Assembly (NCBI RefSeq): GCF_002277895.1
Contig: NZ_CP022998.1
Span: forward strand, 2,089,501-2,153,500
Length of the DNA stretch: 64,000 nt
Direction: 5' to 3'
Origin: Rhizobium sp. 11515TR
GTDB lineage: Bacteria; Pseudomonadota; Alphaproteobacteria; Rhizobiales; Rhizobiaceae
The notes beneath the pieces were generated by a model that saw nothing but the letters and a program-made list of their open reading frames with translations, searched no databases and was not told the DNA's origin. The position numbers were made by a program, and so were the translations under genes. Below, one piece after another: positions 30,092-39,422 of the stretch. Numbering within the stretch: position 1 is the stretch's first letter; each line of letters starts with the position of its first letter.

Positions 30092-31360
30092 ATGGGGCGC
30101 GTTGAGCACTTGGTAAAGGGATTGCGGCATGTGGCGGAGAGTGGCGTGAGGGCTTTGCGATTTGCGGCAGCGGCCTTCGCTCTGGTGATTCTGGGTTCGG
30201 TTTCGACATTTGCGCCCGCCGCGGCGGCGGATGATACCGTGCTCGCCTATGGTGCCCGCATTGCCGGTGATGATGCCCGCACACGTATCGTCATCGACAT
30301 GGACCGGGCTCCCACCTTCACGGTTCATTATCTTGACAATCCCGTCCGCATCGTCGTCGATCTTCCGGCGACCGCATTCGGCTTTCCGACCGCCAATCTC
30401 AAGCCGACCGGCCTCTTCAAGGATATTCGCTACGGCACGATGGATGCGGACAGCGCCCGCATCGTGCTGACGGCAAAGAAAGCGGTAAAGTTGGTCACGG
30501 CCAAGGTTCAGGCCGATGAAAGCGGCAAGGGGCAGCGCCTCGTGCTGGATGCCGAGATGCTGCCGGCGGAACAATTCGCAGAACTCGTGAAGAAGCAGAA
30601 CTGGACGAGCGACGACACCGCCAAGGATGTCGGTCCGGTCGAGCCGACGCAGAAGGCCGATCCGAATGTGTTCCTCGTTGCAGTCGATGCCGGTCATGGT
30701 GGTATCGACGCGGGCGCGACCGGTACGGACGGCGTCACGCAGGAAAAGGACATCACGCTCGCATTTGCGAAGATGTTTGCCGACAAGCTGAATGCGCAGC
30801 CTGGGATCAAGGCTTTCCTGACGCGCGACAAGGATCAGTATCTATCCCTATCCGAACGTGTGACGATCGCCCGGCAGAATCGCGCCTCGCTCTTCATCTC
30901 GCTGCATGCCGATACGCTGAAGCAGAAGGATATTCGCGGCGCGACCGTTTATACCATCTCGGACAAGGCGTCGGACCGGCTCGCCAGCGAAGTGGCAGAT
31001 CGTGAAAATAACTCCGATCAGATTGCCGGCGCCGAGGCTCAGACGCAGCCGGCCGCCGTCAACGACATTCTTATGGATCTGACGCGCCGCGAGACCCAAG
31101 CCTTCTCCATTTCGCTGGCGCAAGATGTCCTGTCCTCGTTCAACGGCCAGATATCCATGATCAACAATCCGCATCGTCATGCCGGCTTCCAGGTTCTGAC
31201 GGCGCCGGACGTGCCCTCGATCCTGCTCGAACTCGGCTTTCTCTCCAACAAGGAGGACGAAAAGCTGCTGCTCGATCCCGACTGGCGGCAGAAGGTCGCC
31301 GACCGGCTGACGGAAGCGGTGAAGCAATATCGCGTATCGATTATCGCAAATGGCGGCTGA
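30092..31360 (+). CDS. amiC: N-acetylmuramoyl-L-alanine amidase (AmiC type)
   Basis: Periplasmic zinc amidase that splits peptidoglycan during septation. The 422-residue protein has a signal sequence (FAAAAFALVILGSV, then APAAAA), an AMIN domain (about 45-150; RIVIDMDRAPTF, NPVRIVVDLP) that targets the division site, and an Amidase_3 catalytic domain (about 195-418). Zinc ligands and catalytic residues lie in VDAGHGGIDAGATG, EKDITLAFAKM, FISLHADT and LLELGFLSN. The start MGRVEHLVKG is chosen; upstream in-frame starts lack support. mrcA follows. Confidence 0.94.
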   Translation: MGRVEHLVKGLRHVAESGVRALRFAAAAFALVILGSVSTFAPAAAADDTVLAYGARIAGDDARTRIVIDMDRAPTFTVHYLDNPVRIVVDLPATAFGFPTANLKPTGLFKDIRYGTMDADSARIVLTAKKAVKLVTAKVQADESGKGQRLVLDAEMLPAEQFAELVKKQNWTSDDTAKDVGPVEPTQKADPNVFLVAVDAGHGGIDAGATGTDGVTQEKDITLAFAKMFADKLNAQPGIKAFLTRDKDQYLSLSERVTIARQNRASLFISLHADTLKQKDIRGATVYTISDKASDRLASEVADRENNSDQIAGAEAQTQPAAVNDILMDLTRRETQAFSISLAQDVLSSFNGQISMINNPHRHAGFQVLTAPDVPSILLELGFLSNKEDEKLLLDPDWRQKVADRLTEAVKQYRVSIIANGG

Positions 31361-31617
31361 CGGCTCCGAAGGGGCGATCCGCCGTGGCTTCCATGTAACA
31401 GCGATGCATTTTAGGATTGGATGAAATTGGAATACCGACGGCGAGCCCTATTTTGCTCACATTCCCGCCGTTACAGCGAAGTATCATTTGCTCGCGTATG
31501 AAGCACGGCTTTGTCCCATTGCCGTCTTGCATTCACGCCGCGAGCGTGCAAAACGCCCGTGATTATGCGATGATCTCGCGCACGTGCCGCATGAAGAACA
31601 AGCACCGGTAGTATCAG

Positions 31618-34080
31618 ATGATCAGACTGATTGGATATTTCTTTGGCCTCGGCTGCCTCCTATTTCTGGGTGCTGCGGCTGCGGCTGCCATCTATCTGAG
31701 CGTTGTCTCGAAGGAACTGCCCGATTACGAGGTGCTTGCCAAATACGCCCCGCCGGTAACGACACGCATTCACGCCGGAAACGGCGCGCTGATGAAGGAA
31801 TATTCGCGCGAGAACCGGCTTTTCGTGCCGATCCAGGCCATTCCCGATCGCGTCAAGGCGGCCTTCCTTTCCGCGGAAGACAAGAATTTCTACAATCATC
31901 CCGGCGTCGATGTAGGTGGCCTCATCCGCGCCGTCGCCGTGAACCTGCAGAATATCGGTTCCGGCCGTCGCTTCGTCGGTGCATCGACCATCACGCAGCA
32001 GGTCGCCAAGAACTTCCTGCTGTCCGCCGACCAGACCTTCGACCGCAAGATCAAGGAAGCGATTCTCTCCTTCCGTATCGAACAGGCCTACAGCAAGGAC
32101 AAGATCCTCGAGCTCTACCTGAACGAGATCTATTTCGGCCTCAATTCCTACGGTATCGCCGGCGCAGCACTCACCTATTTCGACAAGTCGGTCAACGAAC
32201 TGACCATCGCCGAATCGGCTTACCTGGCATCTCTTCCGAAGGGTCCGTCGAACTACAATCCCTTCCGCCGCGCCGAGGCAGCGCTCACCCGCCGCAACTG
32301 GGTGATCGATCGCATGGTCGAGAATGGCTATGTCAGCCAGAGCGACGGCGAAGAGGCGAAGAAGCAGCCACTCGGCGTCGTGCCGCCGAAGAGCGGCCCT
32401 TCGCTCTTTGCCTCCGACTATTTTGCCGAAGAGGTTCGCCGCCAGTTGATTGACCAGTATGGCGAAAAGACCCTTTATGAAGGCGGCCTTTCCGTTCGTA
32501 CGTCGCTCGATCCGCAGATGCAGCTGGAAGCCCGCAAGGCGCTGCAGGATGGTCTGATCGATTATGACGAGCGCCGCGGTTACCGTGGCCCGCTCAAACA
32601 AATTGCCACCTCGCAGGATTGGGGCGCCGAGCTCGCCAAGGTGCCAAGCCTGACCGACGTGCCGGAATGGAAGGTTGCCGTCGTCCTTTCCGTATCCGAT
32701 CAAGGCGTTGATATCGGTCTGCAGCCCCGCGTCGATGCTGCCGGCAAAGTATCGACGGAGCGGACGCGCGGTACGATCGCTCCCGCCGACATGCGCTGGG
32801 CCTATCGCTCGGCTGGCGGCAAGTCAGTCAAATCGCCAAGTGGCGTATTGAGCCCCGGTGACGTGATTTACGTGCAGAAGACCGGCAATGCCGATTCGAG
32901 CAGCTATCGCCTGCGCCAGCCGCCGAAGGTGCAGGGCGGTCTCGTTGCCATGGACCCGCATACCGGCCGTGTACTCGCCATGGTTGGTGGCTTCTCCTAC
33001 GCGCAGTCCGAGTTCAATCGCGCCACACAGGCCAAGCGTCAGCCGGGTTCGTCGTTCAAGCCCTTCGTTTACGCTGCCGCCATGGACAACGGCTATACGC
33101 CGGCCTCGGTCATTCTGGACGATCCGCTGCAGATCACGCTTAGCAATGGCGATGTCTGGAAGCCGACGAATTACGAAGGCGAGGGCGGCGGCGTCCATAC
33201 GCTTCGTTTCGCCATCGAACACTCGCGCAACCTCATGACGGTGCGTCTCGCTTCCGACATGGGCATGCCGCTGGTTGCCGAATATGCCGAGCGCTTCGGT
33301 ATCTACGACCATATGAACCCGGTGCTGGCCATGTCGCTCGGCGCCGGCGAAACGACGGTGCTGCGCATGGTTTCGGCCTATTCGGTCATTGCCAATGGCG
33401 GCAAGCAGATCAAGCCGACGCTGATCGACCGCATTCAGGACCGCTACGGCAAGACCATCTTCAGGCATGAGGAACGCGTCTGCGACAATTGTAACGTCAG
33501 CGCTTGGCAGAATCAGGACGAGCCCGTGATCGCCGACAATCGCGAACAGGTGCTCGATCCCATGACGGCCTATCAGGTCACGTCGATGATGCAGGGCGTC
33601 ATCATCCGCGGCACGGCCGCCGGCAAGATCAAGCTTAACACCGATGTCGCCGGCAAGACCGGCACCACCAACGAAGAGAAGGATGCCTGGTTCGTCGGCT
33701 TCACGCCGAGCCTCGTCGCCGGCCTTTACGTCGGCTACGATACGCCGACTCCGCTTGGTCGCGGTGGCACTGGCAGCGGACTTGCCGCGCCGATCTTCAA
33801 CGAGTTCATGCAGGCCGCCACGAAGGATGAGGCGCCTGAGAAGTTCCAGGTTCCGGCCGGCATGACGATGGTTGCCGTCAACCGCGCAACCGGCATGGCC
33901 GCGCAGCCCGGCGAACCGAATGCCATCATGGAAGCCTTCAAGCCCGGCACCGGGCCGGCTACCAGCCTGCAGGTCATTGGCGGCGGCGATGCCGCGGCTC
34001 AGGTGGCGCCCGAGGAAATCCTCAGAACATCGCCGCAGGCGAACCAGGCGGTCACCTCCGGATCCGGCGGTCTCTTCTGA
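31618..34080 (+). CDS. mrcA: Penicillin-binding protein 1A
   Basis: Bifunctional peptidoglycan glycosyltransferase and transpeptidase, 820 residues, anchored by one N-terminal helix (MIRLIGYFFGLGCLLFLGAA). The glycosyltransferase domain shows the catalytic Glu in AFLSAEDKNFYNHPG, GASTITQQVAKNFLL and RKIKEAILSFRIE. An OB-like insert precedes the transpeptidase, which has SxxK in QPGSSFKPFVYAAAMD, SRN in EHSRNLM and KTG in DVAGKTGTTNEEKDAWF. The order rne-amiC-mrcA-prfB is typical of Rhizobiales. Confidence 0.97.
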   Translation: MIRLIGYFFGLGCLLFLGAAAAAAIYLSVVSKELPDYEVLAKYAPPVTTRIHAGNGALMKEYSRENRLFVPIQAIPDRVKAAFLSAEDKNFYNHPGVDVGGLIRAVAVNLQNIGSGRRFVGASTITQQVAKNFLLSADQTFDRKIKEAILSFRIEQAYSKDKILELYLNEIYFGLNSYGIAGAALTYFDKSVNELTIAESAYLASLPKGPSNYNPFRRAEAALTRRNWVIDRMVENGYVSQSDGEEAKKQPLGVVPPKSGPSLFASDYFAEEVRRQLIDQYGEKTLYEGGLSVRTSLDPQMQLEARKALQDGLIDYDERRGYRGPLKQIATSQDWGAELAKVPSLTDVPEWKVAVVLSVSDQGVDIGLQPRVDAAGKVSTERTRGTIAPADMRWAYRSAGGKSVKSPSGVLSPGDVIYVQKTGNADSSSYRLRQPPKVQGGLVAMDPHTGRVLAMVGGFSYAQSEFNRATQAKRQPGSSFKPFVYAAAMDNGYTPASVILDDPLQITLSNGDVWKPTNYEGEGGGVHTLRFAIEHSRNLMTVRLASDMGMPLVAEYAERFGIYDHMNPVLAMSLGAGETTVLRMVSAYSVIANGGKQIKPTLIDRIQDRYGKTIFRHEERVCDNCNVSAWQNQDEPVIADNREQVLDPMTAYQVTSMMQGVIIRGTAAGKIKLNTDVAGKTGTTNEEKDAWFVGFTPSLVAGLYVGYDTPTPLGRGGTGSGLAAPIFNEFMQAATKDEAPEKFQVPAGMTMVAVNRATGMAAQPGEPNAIMEAFKPGTGPATSLQVIGGGDAAAQVAPEEILRTSPQANQAVTSGSGGLF

Positions 34081-34206
34081 TCCGACCCTATTTGTCTGAT
34101 CGACATGCCGCGGGGCTTTACACCAGCGGCATGTATATCTATGTCACCAGCACTCTTTGAATTGGATGACCGCTTGTCTTGAGCGGTGAACTGAAGAAGT
34201 GGGATT

Positions 34207-35338
34207 ATGCGAGCCGAAATCGAGAAAATAGTCGATGAAACCAAGCAGGCTATCACCCTGCTGAGGAGGCATCTTTGACTGGGACCAGGCGATAAGACGA
34301 CTGGACTGGTTGAACAACAAGTCAGAGGATCCGACCCTCTGGAACGACGCTGCTGAAGCGCAGAAGCTGATGCGCGAGCGCCAGCAGCTTGACGACGGCA
34401 TCAGTGGCGTGCGCGCGCTGGAACAGCAGCTCGCCGACAATGTCGAGCTGATCGAGCTTGGCGAAGAAGAAGGCGACGCCGATGTCGTTCGCGAGGCTGA
34501 AGAAGCGCTCAAGGGCTTGAAGGCGGAGGCCGCGCGCCGGCAGGTGGAAGCCATGCTTTCGGGCGAGGCCGACGGCAATGACACCTACCTCGAAGTCCAC
34601 TCCGGCGCCGGCGGCACCGAGAGCCAGGACTGGGCGAACATGCTTCTGCGCATGTACACCCGCTGGGCCGAACGCCAGCGTTTCAAGGTGGAGCTGCTGG
34701 AAGTCCATGACGGCGAAGAAGCCGGCATCAAGTCCGCGACTTTGCTCGTCAAGGGCCACAATGCCTATGGCTGGCTGAAGACCGAATCGGGCGTGCATCG
34801 TCTCGTGCGCATCTCGCCCTATGACAGCAATGCGCGCCGTCACACGTCGTTCTCGTCGATCTGGGTCTACCCGGTCGTCGACGACTCTATCCAGATCGAG
34901 ATCAACGAAAGCGATTGCCGCATCGATACGTACCGCTCGTCGGGCGCCGGCGGTCAGCACGTCAACACGACCGATTCGGCCGTGCGCATCACGCATATCC
35001 CGACCGGGATCGTCGTGCAGTGCCAGCAGGAACGTTCGCAGCACAAGAACCGCGCCAAGGCATGGGACATGCTGCGCGCCCGCATGTACGAGGCCGAATT
35101 GATGAAGCGGGAAGAGGCTGCCAATGCCGAAGCCGCCTCCAAGACGGACATCGGCTGGGGTCATCAGATCCGCTCCTATGTCCTGCAGCCCTACCAGCTG
35201 GTCAAGGACTTGCGCACCGGCGTTTCCAGCACGGCGCCGAGCGACGTTCTGGATGGTGATCTCAACGAGTTCATGGAAGCAGCCCTTGCGCATCGCATCA
35301 GCGGTGCTGCCGATGCCGTCATCGACGACGTCGAATAA
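34207..35338 (+). CDS. prfB: Peptide chain release factor 2, expressed by programmed +1 frameshift
   Basis: RF2 reads UAA and UGA. Codons 1-23 (34207-34275) end at an in-frame TGA (34276-34278). Translation continues +1 from GAC 34277, giving 376 residues in all. The second part has the GGQ loop ([17 protein letters not shown]), which triggers hydrolysis, and the anticodon-like tripeptide region [17 protein letters not shown], with SPY where E. coli has SPF. A predictor that ignores the shift would start inside the gene at TTG 34310. The bidirectional terminator follows. Confidence 0.95.
34264..34279 (+). promoter_or_regulatory. prfB programmed +1 frameshift site
   Basis: AGGAGG at 34264-34269 is the internal Shine-Dalgarno-like stimulator, followed three bases later by the slippery CTTTGAC (34273-34279). 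This is the textbook RF2 arrangement: a low RF2 level slows reading of TGA and favours the shift, an autoregulatory loop. Confidence 0.95.
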
Positions 35339-35359
35339 GGTCGTATCCGTTCACGCATG

Positions 35360-35387
35360 AAAAAAGCCCCGTCTCCGGGGCTTTTTT
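35360..35387. terminator. Bidirectional terminator between prfB and nadK
   Basis: AAAAAAGCCCCG and CGGGGCTTTTTT pair perfectly around a four-base loop, giving a T-run in both directions. It separates the convergent prfB and nadK. Confidence 0.92.
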
Positions 35388-35443
35388 ACGGTACATCCTG
35401 CCTTGTTGCTTCTGCCCTTTTGGGCTTGGCACAGATGTCTCGC

Positions 35444-36217
35444 TCAATCCGAGAATTGTTCCGCCAGGATCCTGTCCGACCAAGACCTGTCCGGATCGGA
35501 AAGAATGCGGGCCGTCGTATCTTCGCTCTGGCGGATCTGAATGCCGAGGACCGACTTGACTTCGGTATTGTCAGCGGCGGCGTTGACCGGACGCTTCTCC
35601 GCTTCAAGCACGGTGATGTCGACAGTCACCTTGTTCGGAAGGAGCGCGCCGCGCCAGCGGCGGGGACGGAAGGCGCTGACGGGCGTCATGGCAAGCAGCG
35701 GCGCTTCCAGCGGCAAGATGGGGCCGTGGGCGGAGAGATTGTAAGCGGTGGAGCCAGCCGGCGTCGTCACCATCAGCCCGTCGCAGATCAGTTCTGGCAG
35801 GCGAACCCGCCCGTCGATCTCCACCTTCAGCTTTGCCGTCTGATAGGATTGACGAAACAGCGAGACTTCATTGATGGCGAGCGCGACGCAGGAGCTGCCG
35901 TCAGCATTGCGGGTGGTCATCTGCAGAGGGTGAAATGCGTTTTCGACAGCTGCTTCGATGCGCTCGGCCAAGCCATCCGTGCGGTAGTCGTTCATCAGGA
36001 AGCCTATGGAGCCGCGATTCATCCCATAAACGCGTTTACCGGTGTTCATCGTCTTGTGCAGCGTCTGCAGCATGAAGCCATCGCCACCGAGAGCCACGAC
36101 AATATCCGCATTTTCCTGCGGTGCCTGGCCGTAGAGGCGAATAAGCTCCTCCTGCGCCGCTTGAGCCTCTGGCGCGGTGGAGGCGAGAAAACAAACGGAT
36201 TGAAGATTGCGCGACAT
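35444..36217 (-). CDS. nadK: NAD kinase
   Basis: Phosphorylates NAD+ to NADP+. The 257-residue protein has the GGDG ATP/polyphosphate motif (44-47 in VVALGGDGFMLQ), MNRGSIGFLMN with the conserved NE follow-up AINEVSLF, and the DGLMVTTPAGSTAYNLSAHGPI motif. Length is at the short end, as in other Rhizobiales. It is convergent with prfB and divergent from tRNA-Thr. Confidence 0.96.
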   Translation of the reverse strand: MSRNLQSVCFLASTAPEAQAAQEELIRLYGQAPQENADIVVALGGDGFMLQTLHKTMNTGKRVYGMNRGSIGFLMNDYRTDGLAERIEAAVENAFHPLQMTTRNADGSSCVALAINEVSLFRQSYQTAKLKVEIDGRVRLPELICDGLMVTTPAGSTAYNLSAHGPILPLEAPLLAMTPVSAFRPRRWRGALLPNKVTVDITVLEAEKRPVNAAADNTEVKSVLGIQIRQSEDTTARILSDPDRSWSDRILAEQFSD

Positions 36218-36293
36218 GCAATGTCCTCTGAATAGCGATTCTTCGTAATGTTATTCCCCTGCCGCGACAAGACGTTTCGCTCGAACTGGTGAA

Positions 36294-36332
36294 TCGGTCG
36301 ATCCCCACCTTTAACGTGGATCGACCGATTTT
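36294..36332. repeat. Perfect 13-bp palindrome between nadK and tRNA-Thr
   Basis: AATCGGTCGATCC (36294-36306) pairs fully with GGATCGACCGATT (36320-36332) around a 13-base middle that adds CAC/GTG pairs. Four T residues end the right arm. It lies between divergent genes, so an ordinary terminator role is not expected; it may be a mobile palindrome or an operator. Confidence 0.6.
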
Positions 36333-36375
36333 CCCTTTACAGGATTTCAAAGTCTGTTATTTGGCATGCCCATAT

Positions 36376-36451
<76 letters not shown>

Positions 36452-36584
36452 TTTTTTCCTGAATATCGTCGATCGTTTCATCTCCGCTATGGAAAACCGG
36501 CGGCAACGACATAATATCTCGTTGCTAACGGGCTCCGAACGCTCGTCACAGTCATCAATCCTATATTCGTGTGCCTGGAACCAT

Positions 36585-36854
36585 ATGCCGAGCAAGCCCA
36601 AGAAGCCTAAACTCGAACACTCCGAGCTTTCGGGTGAATTCACTGACGATGGCGTGACCGTCCTGGTTGATATATTTCGCCCGGCCGGCACCAATGCCGA
36701 CTGGCGGATGGAGGTCATCACGCCGGAGGAAGACCTGATCGAATGGGAAGAGCCCTTCGCGACCGACCGCGAGGCATTCGACGAGTTCCTTGCGACGATT
36801 GCGCGCGACGGCATCCGGTCGTTCTTCGACGAAGCGGACCCTATGGTTCACTGA
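36585..36854 (+). CDS. Conserved small acidic protein, unknown
   Basis: An 89-residue acidic protein (MPSKPKKPKLEHSELSGEF, then GVTVLVDIFRPAG, WRMEVITPEEDLIEWEEPF, TDREAFDEFLATI). The alternating pattern suggests an alpha/beta fold; there is no signal peptide or membrane segment. I have no function for it. The ATG at 36585 leaves out a poorly coding upstream extension. Confidence 0.65.
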   Translation: MPSKPKKPKLEHSELSGEFTDDGVTVLVDIFRPAGTNADWRMEVITPEEDLIEWEEPFATDREAFDEFLATIARDGIRSFFDEADPMVH

Positions 36855-36999
36855 ACCTGCCGATAGGTCCTGGCGAGCACATCAAATCGCTCTCGGTTCT
36901 TCGTGCATCCATTCGCCTGCCTACTCGGGATTGTGGACGCATTTACAACGTCGGAAATCGGCATACACTTCATCCATGAATGGTGGGGAGGACACGTTC

Positions 37000-37293
37000 A
37001 TGCGCGAGATATCGCGGCATGTCGTCTTGGGATTGCCGCTCGTCATGATCACGGCGTTTACAGGCGCATCAGCATTGGCTGGTGAAAACTGCTACTGTAA
37101 AAATGCGGATGGAAAGCAGCATGCGGTCGGCGAGGTCGCCTGTATGACCGTTGGGGGGCGGAGCTACCTCGCGCAGTGCGAAATAAACCTCAATGTCACC
37201 TCCTGGGCGAAGCTGCAGGATGGCTGCCCCGTTACCGAGAGGGTGCTTTGGCGCCAATCGGCCTGGCACCCGGCGCCGATGATCGTACGATAA
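37000..37293 (+). CDS. Small secreted cysteine-rich protein, unknown
   Basis: A 97-residue protein with a signal peptide (MREISRHVVLGLPLVMITAF, ending SALA), then a mature part with five cysteines (NCYCKN, EVACMTV, AQCEINL, DGCPVTE). It is probably a disulfide-stabilised periplasmic or secreted protein. A GGGGAGG ribosome-binding site lies 9 bases upstream. Function unknown. Confidence 0.7.
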   Translation: MREISRHVVLGLPLVMITAFTGASALAGENCYCKNADGKQHAVGEVACMTVGGRSYLAQCEINLNVTSWAKLQDGCPVTERVLWRQSAWHPAPMIVR

Positions 37294-37351
37294 GCGTTTC
37301 GTGCTTGATTTAGCGCTCGCGGTGAGCGTGCTTAGATATGCTTCAGCCGGC

Positions 37352-38041
37352 CTATTTGCGGACCAGCAGCAGCGGCTCGCCTTCCTCTTCCTCGGACTTC
37401 TGAAAACTGCCGTCGGGCTTCATATCAAAAGAGAGCGAGGAGCCATCGCTGCCCAGCATGACAAGTCCGAACCCTTCTGTCGCCCAAAGGGAAAGCTTGA
37501 GGTCGCCGACTTCGCCGGAGCAGTTGCCGCTCGAAGACATCTTGGCGGTGCCGTCCTGATCCTTGTCGGTGGTGAGCGTGATATCGCAGACGGGCTTGCC
37601 GTCCGGTGTCTGGATGCGCCACGCGCCTGCAAGGCTTGCAGTGGTCGGCACATGATCGACATCGCCGAGCGCCGGCAGCAGCCAGGTCGGGTCACCGCCT
37701 TCGCTTTCCCACGGCGAGCCTTCCTCCTGCTGGAAGCGCACGAGAGGCTTGCCCCCACCATCCGCGATCGCCAGCGATCCGTCATCGGTGAAATTCCATA
37801 TCTTGGCCGTGGCGAGTGCGGGGAGCGGCGTCGTGCACGCGTCTGCCCCCGTAATCTCGTAGCCGCCGGACACCGTATTCGTCCCGAAGATGAGGCGGCA
37901 GCCCTTGGCGCCGCTTTCCGGCGCAACCAGCCAGACACCGGCTTGCGCCTGGATCATTTCGTCATCGGCAGCATGTGCCGGTTGGACCATGGTCAAAGCA
38001 AGGGCGGCGGCAATCGCCGCGGGACCAAGAAGACGAATCAA
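37352..38041 (-). CDS. AprI/Inh family metalloprotease inhibitor-like protein
   Basis: A 229-residue exported protein. With a TTG start at 38041, preceded by GGGAGAA, it opens LIRLLGPAAIAAALALTMVQ and is cleaved after PAHA. Two related beta-barrel-like halves are visible: AGVWLVAPESGAKGCRLIF and AGAWRIQTPDGKPVCDITL, each with the W and C typical of Inh domains. This suggests a tandem Inh-domain inhibitor. Its target is unknown. It follows rlmB in the same direction, 40 bases away. Confidence 0.78.
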   Translation of the reverse strand: MIRLLGPAAIAAALALTMVQPAHAADDEMIQAQAGVWLVAPESGAKGCRLIFGTNTVSGGYEITGADACTTPLPALATAKIWNFTDDGSLAIADGGGKPLVRFQQEEGSPWESEGGDPTWLLPALGDVDHVPTTASLAGAWRIQTPDGKPVCDITLTTDKDQDGTAKMSSSGNCSGEVGDLKLSLWATEGFGLVMLGSDGSSLSFDMKPDGSFQKSEEEEGEPLLLVRK

Positions 38042-38081
38042 AGCAAATTCTCCCAACGTGCTGCGGCCGCCAAAAGCGCCA

Positions 38082-38990
38082 CTATGATTTGAGATAGGAC
38101 CGCGTCGCATATAGCGCGATCGCGGCGGCATTCGAGACATTCAGCGACTTGATGGCGCCGGGCATATCGAGCCGAGCGAGAGCATTCACCGTTTCCCGGG
38201 TCTTCTGGCGCAGGCCCTTGCCCTCGGAGCCGAGCACGAGCGCGATCTTGTCACCGCTGAAGGTGCCTTCCAGCGGTGTCGGGCCTTCCGAATCAAGCCC
38301 GATGGTCGTGAAGCCGAGACGGTGCAGCTCCCCGAGCGCATCGGCGAGATTGGTGATCTGTATATAAGGTATGAGTTCCAGCGCGCCCGAGGCCGATTTT
38401 GCCATCACGCCTGATTCTGTCGGGCTGTGGCGCTGCGTGGTAATGACCGCACCCGCATCGAAAGCGACGGCCGAACGCATGATGGCGCCGACATTGTGCG
38501 GATCCGTCACCTGATCGAGAACCAGCAGCAGCGGACTGTCTTTCAATGCCTCGAGGCGGCGCACGGGCAGGGGGCGCGTTTCCAGCATGACGCCCTGATG
38601 AATAGCCTCCGGACCAAGCACCTTGTCGATATCCTGCGGCGAGACGATCTCGACGGGGATGCCGAGTTGATCGGCGGGGCCAACCTCCAGCCGTACCAGG
38701 GCATTCTGCGTCGTGGACAGCTTGACGTTCTTGCGTTGTGGATTGCTCAGCGCCGCCCGAACCGTATGCAGGCCATAGAGAAAGACCTGATCGGGCGCGA
38801 GCGCCGGCGGCTTCCAATCGTCAGCGCCCGCCTTCTTGCGCTTCTGTGGCGTGGGCGTCGGGATTTCGCCACGCTCGCGCTTGGCATCGCGATGCGCGCG
38901 GCGCAGCGTTGCATAATGAGTGTCCTTGACCGAGCGGTCGCCGGCGGTGCTGTCTTGGCCCTGACGGCCGGATGATTTGTCTTTGCTCAT
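38082..38990 (-). CDS. rlmB: 23S rRNA 2'-O-methyltransferase RlmB (SpoU family)
   Basis: SAM-dependent methyltransferase with the knotted SPOUT fold; RlmB modifies G2251 of 23S rRNA. The 302-residue protein has a basic N-terminal extension, a substrate-binding domain (FLYGLHTVRAALSNPQRK), then the SpoU motifs LVLDQVTDPHNVGAIMRSA, ALVLGSEGKGLRQ and PGAIKSLNVSNAAAIALYA. The assignment to RlmB rather than TrmH-like paralogues rests on overall layout and its place next to tRNA genes. Confidence 0.92.
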   Translation of the reverse strand: MSKDKSSGRQGQDSTAGDRSVKDTHYATLRRAHRDAKRERGEIPTPTPQKRKKAGADDWKPPALAPDQVFLYGLHTVRAALSNPQRKNVKLSTTQNALVRLEVGPADQLGIPVEIVSPQDIDKVLGPEAIHQGVMLETRPLPVRRLEALKDSPLLLVLDQVTDPHNVGAIMRSAVAFDAGAVITTQRHSPTESGVMAKSASGALELIPYIQITNLADALGELHRLGFTTIGLDSEGPTPLEGTFSGDKIALVLGSEGKGLRQKTRETVNALARLDMPGAIKSLNVSNAAAIALYATRSYLKS

Positions 38991-39188
38991 ACGGCTTTAT
39001 AACCAGCGCCTTCCTGAGCGCCTAGCCTCTTTCAATGCCGGGCTTTTCCCACAGGCTGAAATTTTTTCGTCATTTTTGGCAATTCCTTGTGTTGACAGAC
39101 GGAAATCGTCCGGTCATATACGCGGCGCAGATGACGGCGGCGACGCCAACATCTGACAAGCTTGGTCGCAAGATCCAGTCGGAAAACT

Positions 39189-39273
39189 GGAGGGATGCCC
39201 GAGTGGTTAAAGGGGACGGACTGTAAATCCGTTGGCTCAGCCTACGTTGGTTCAAATCCAACTCCCTCCACCA
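39189..39273 (+). tRNA. tRNA-Tyr (anticodon GTA)
   Basis: Class II tRNA of 85 bases with a variable arm. Acceptor GGAGGGA pairs TCCCTCC; the anticodon arm ACGGACTGTAAATCCGT shows GTA; T arm GTTGGTTCAAATCCAAC; encoded CCA. Confidence 0.96.
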
Positions 39274-39298
39274 TTCCGCACCGGATCTTGACCATCCC

Positions 39299-39372
39299 GC
39301 GGGTATAGCTCAATGGTAGAGCAGCAGCCTTCCAAGCTGAATACGCGGGTTCGATTCCCGCTACCCGCTCCA
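39299..39372 (+). tRNA. tRNA-Gly (anticodon TCC), prophage attachment gene
   Basis: 74-base cloverleaf: acceptor GCGGGTA/TACCCGC, D arm GCTCAATGGTAGAGC, anticodon loop CTTCCAA with TCC, T arm GCGGGTTCGATTCCCGC, encoded CCA. The integrase gene ends 51 bases downstream, so the 3' half of this gene is the probable attB/attL core. Confidence 0.95.
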
Positions 39373-39422
39373 GCTATTTCAACCACTTAGCTATATCCCG
39401 TGTCACTCCATGTCACAGCGTG

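Noticed and set aside
29824..30105. 93-codon + strand frame upstream of amiC
   Set aside because: It overlaps the probable amiC promoter and start, has no ribosome-binding site and no recognisable sequence.
34103..34134. ACATGCCGC/GCGGCATGT hairpin after mrcA as a terminator
   Set aside because: The stem is perfect but no T-run follows on either strand, so termination is not supported.
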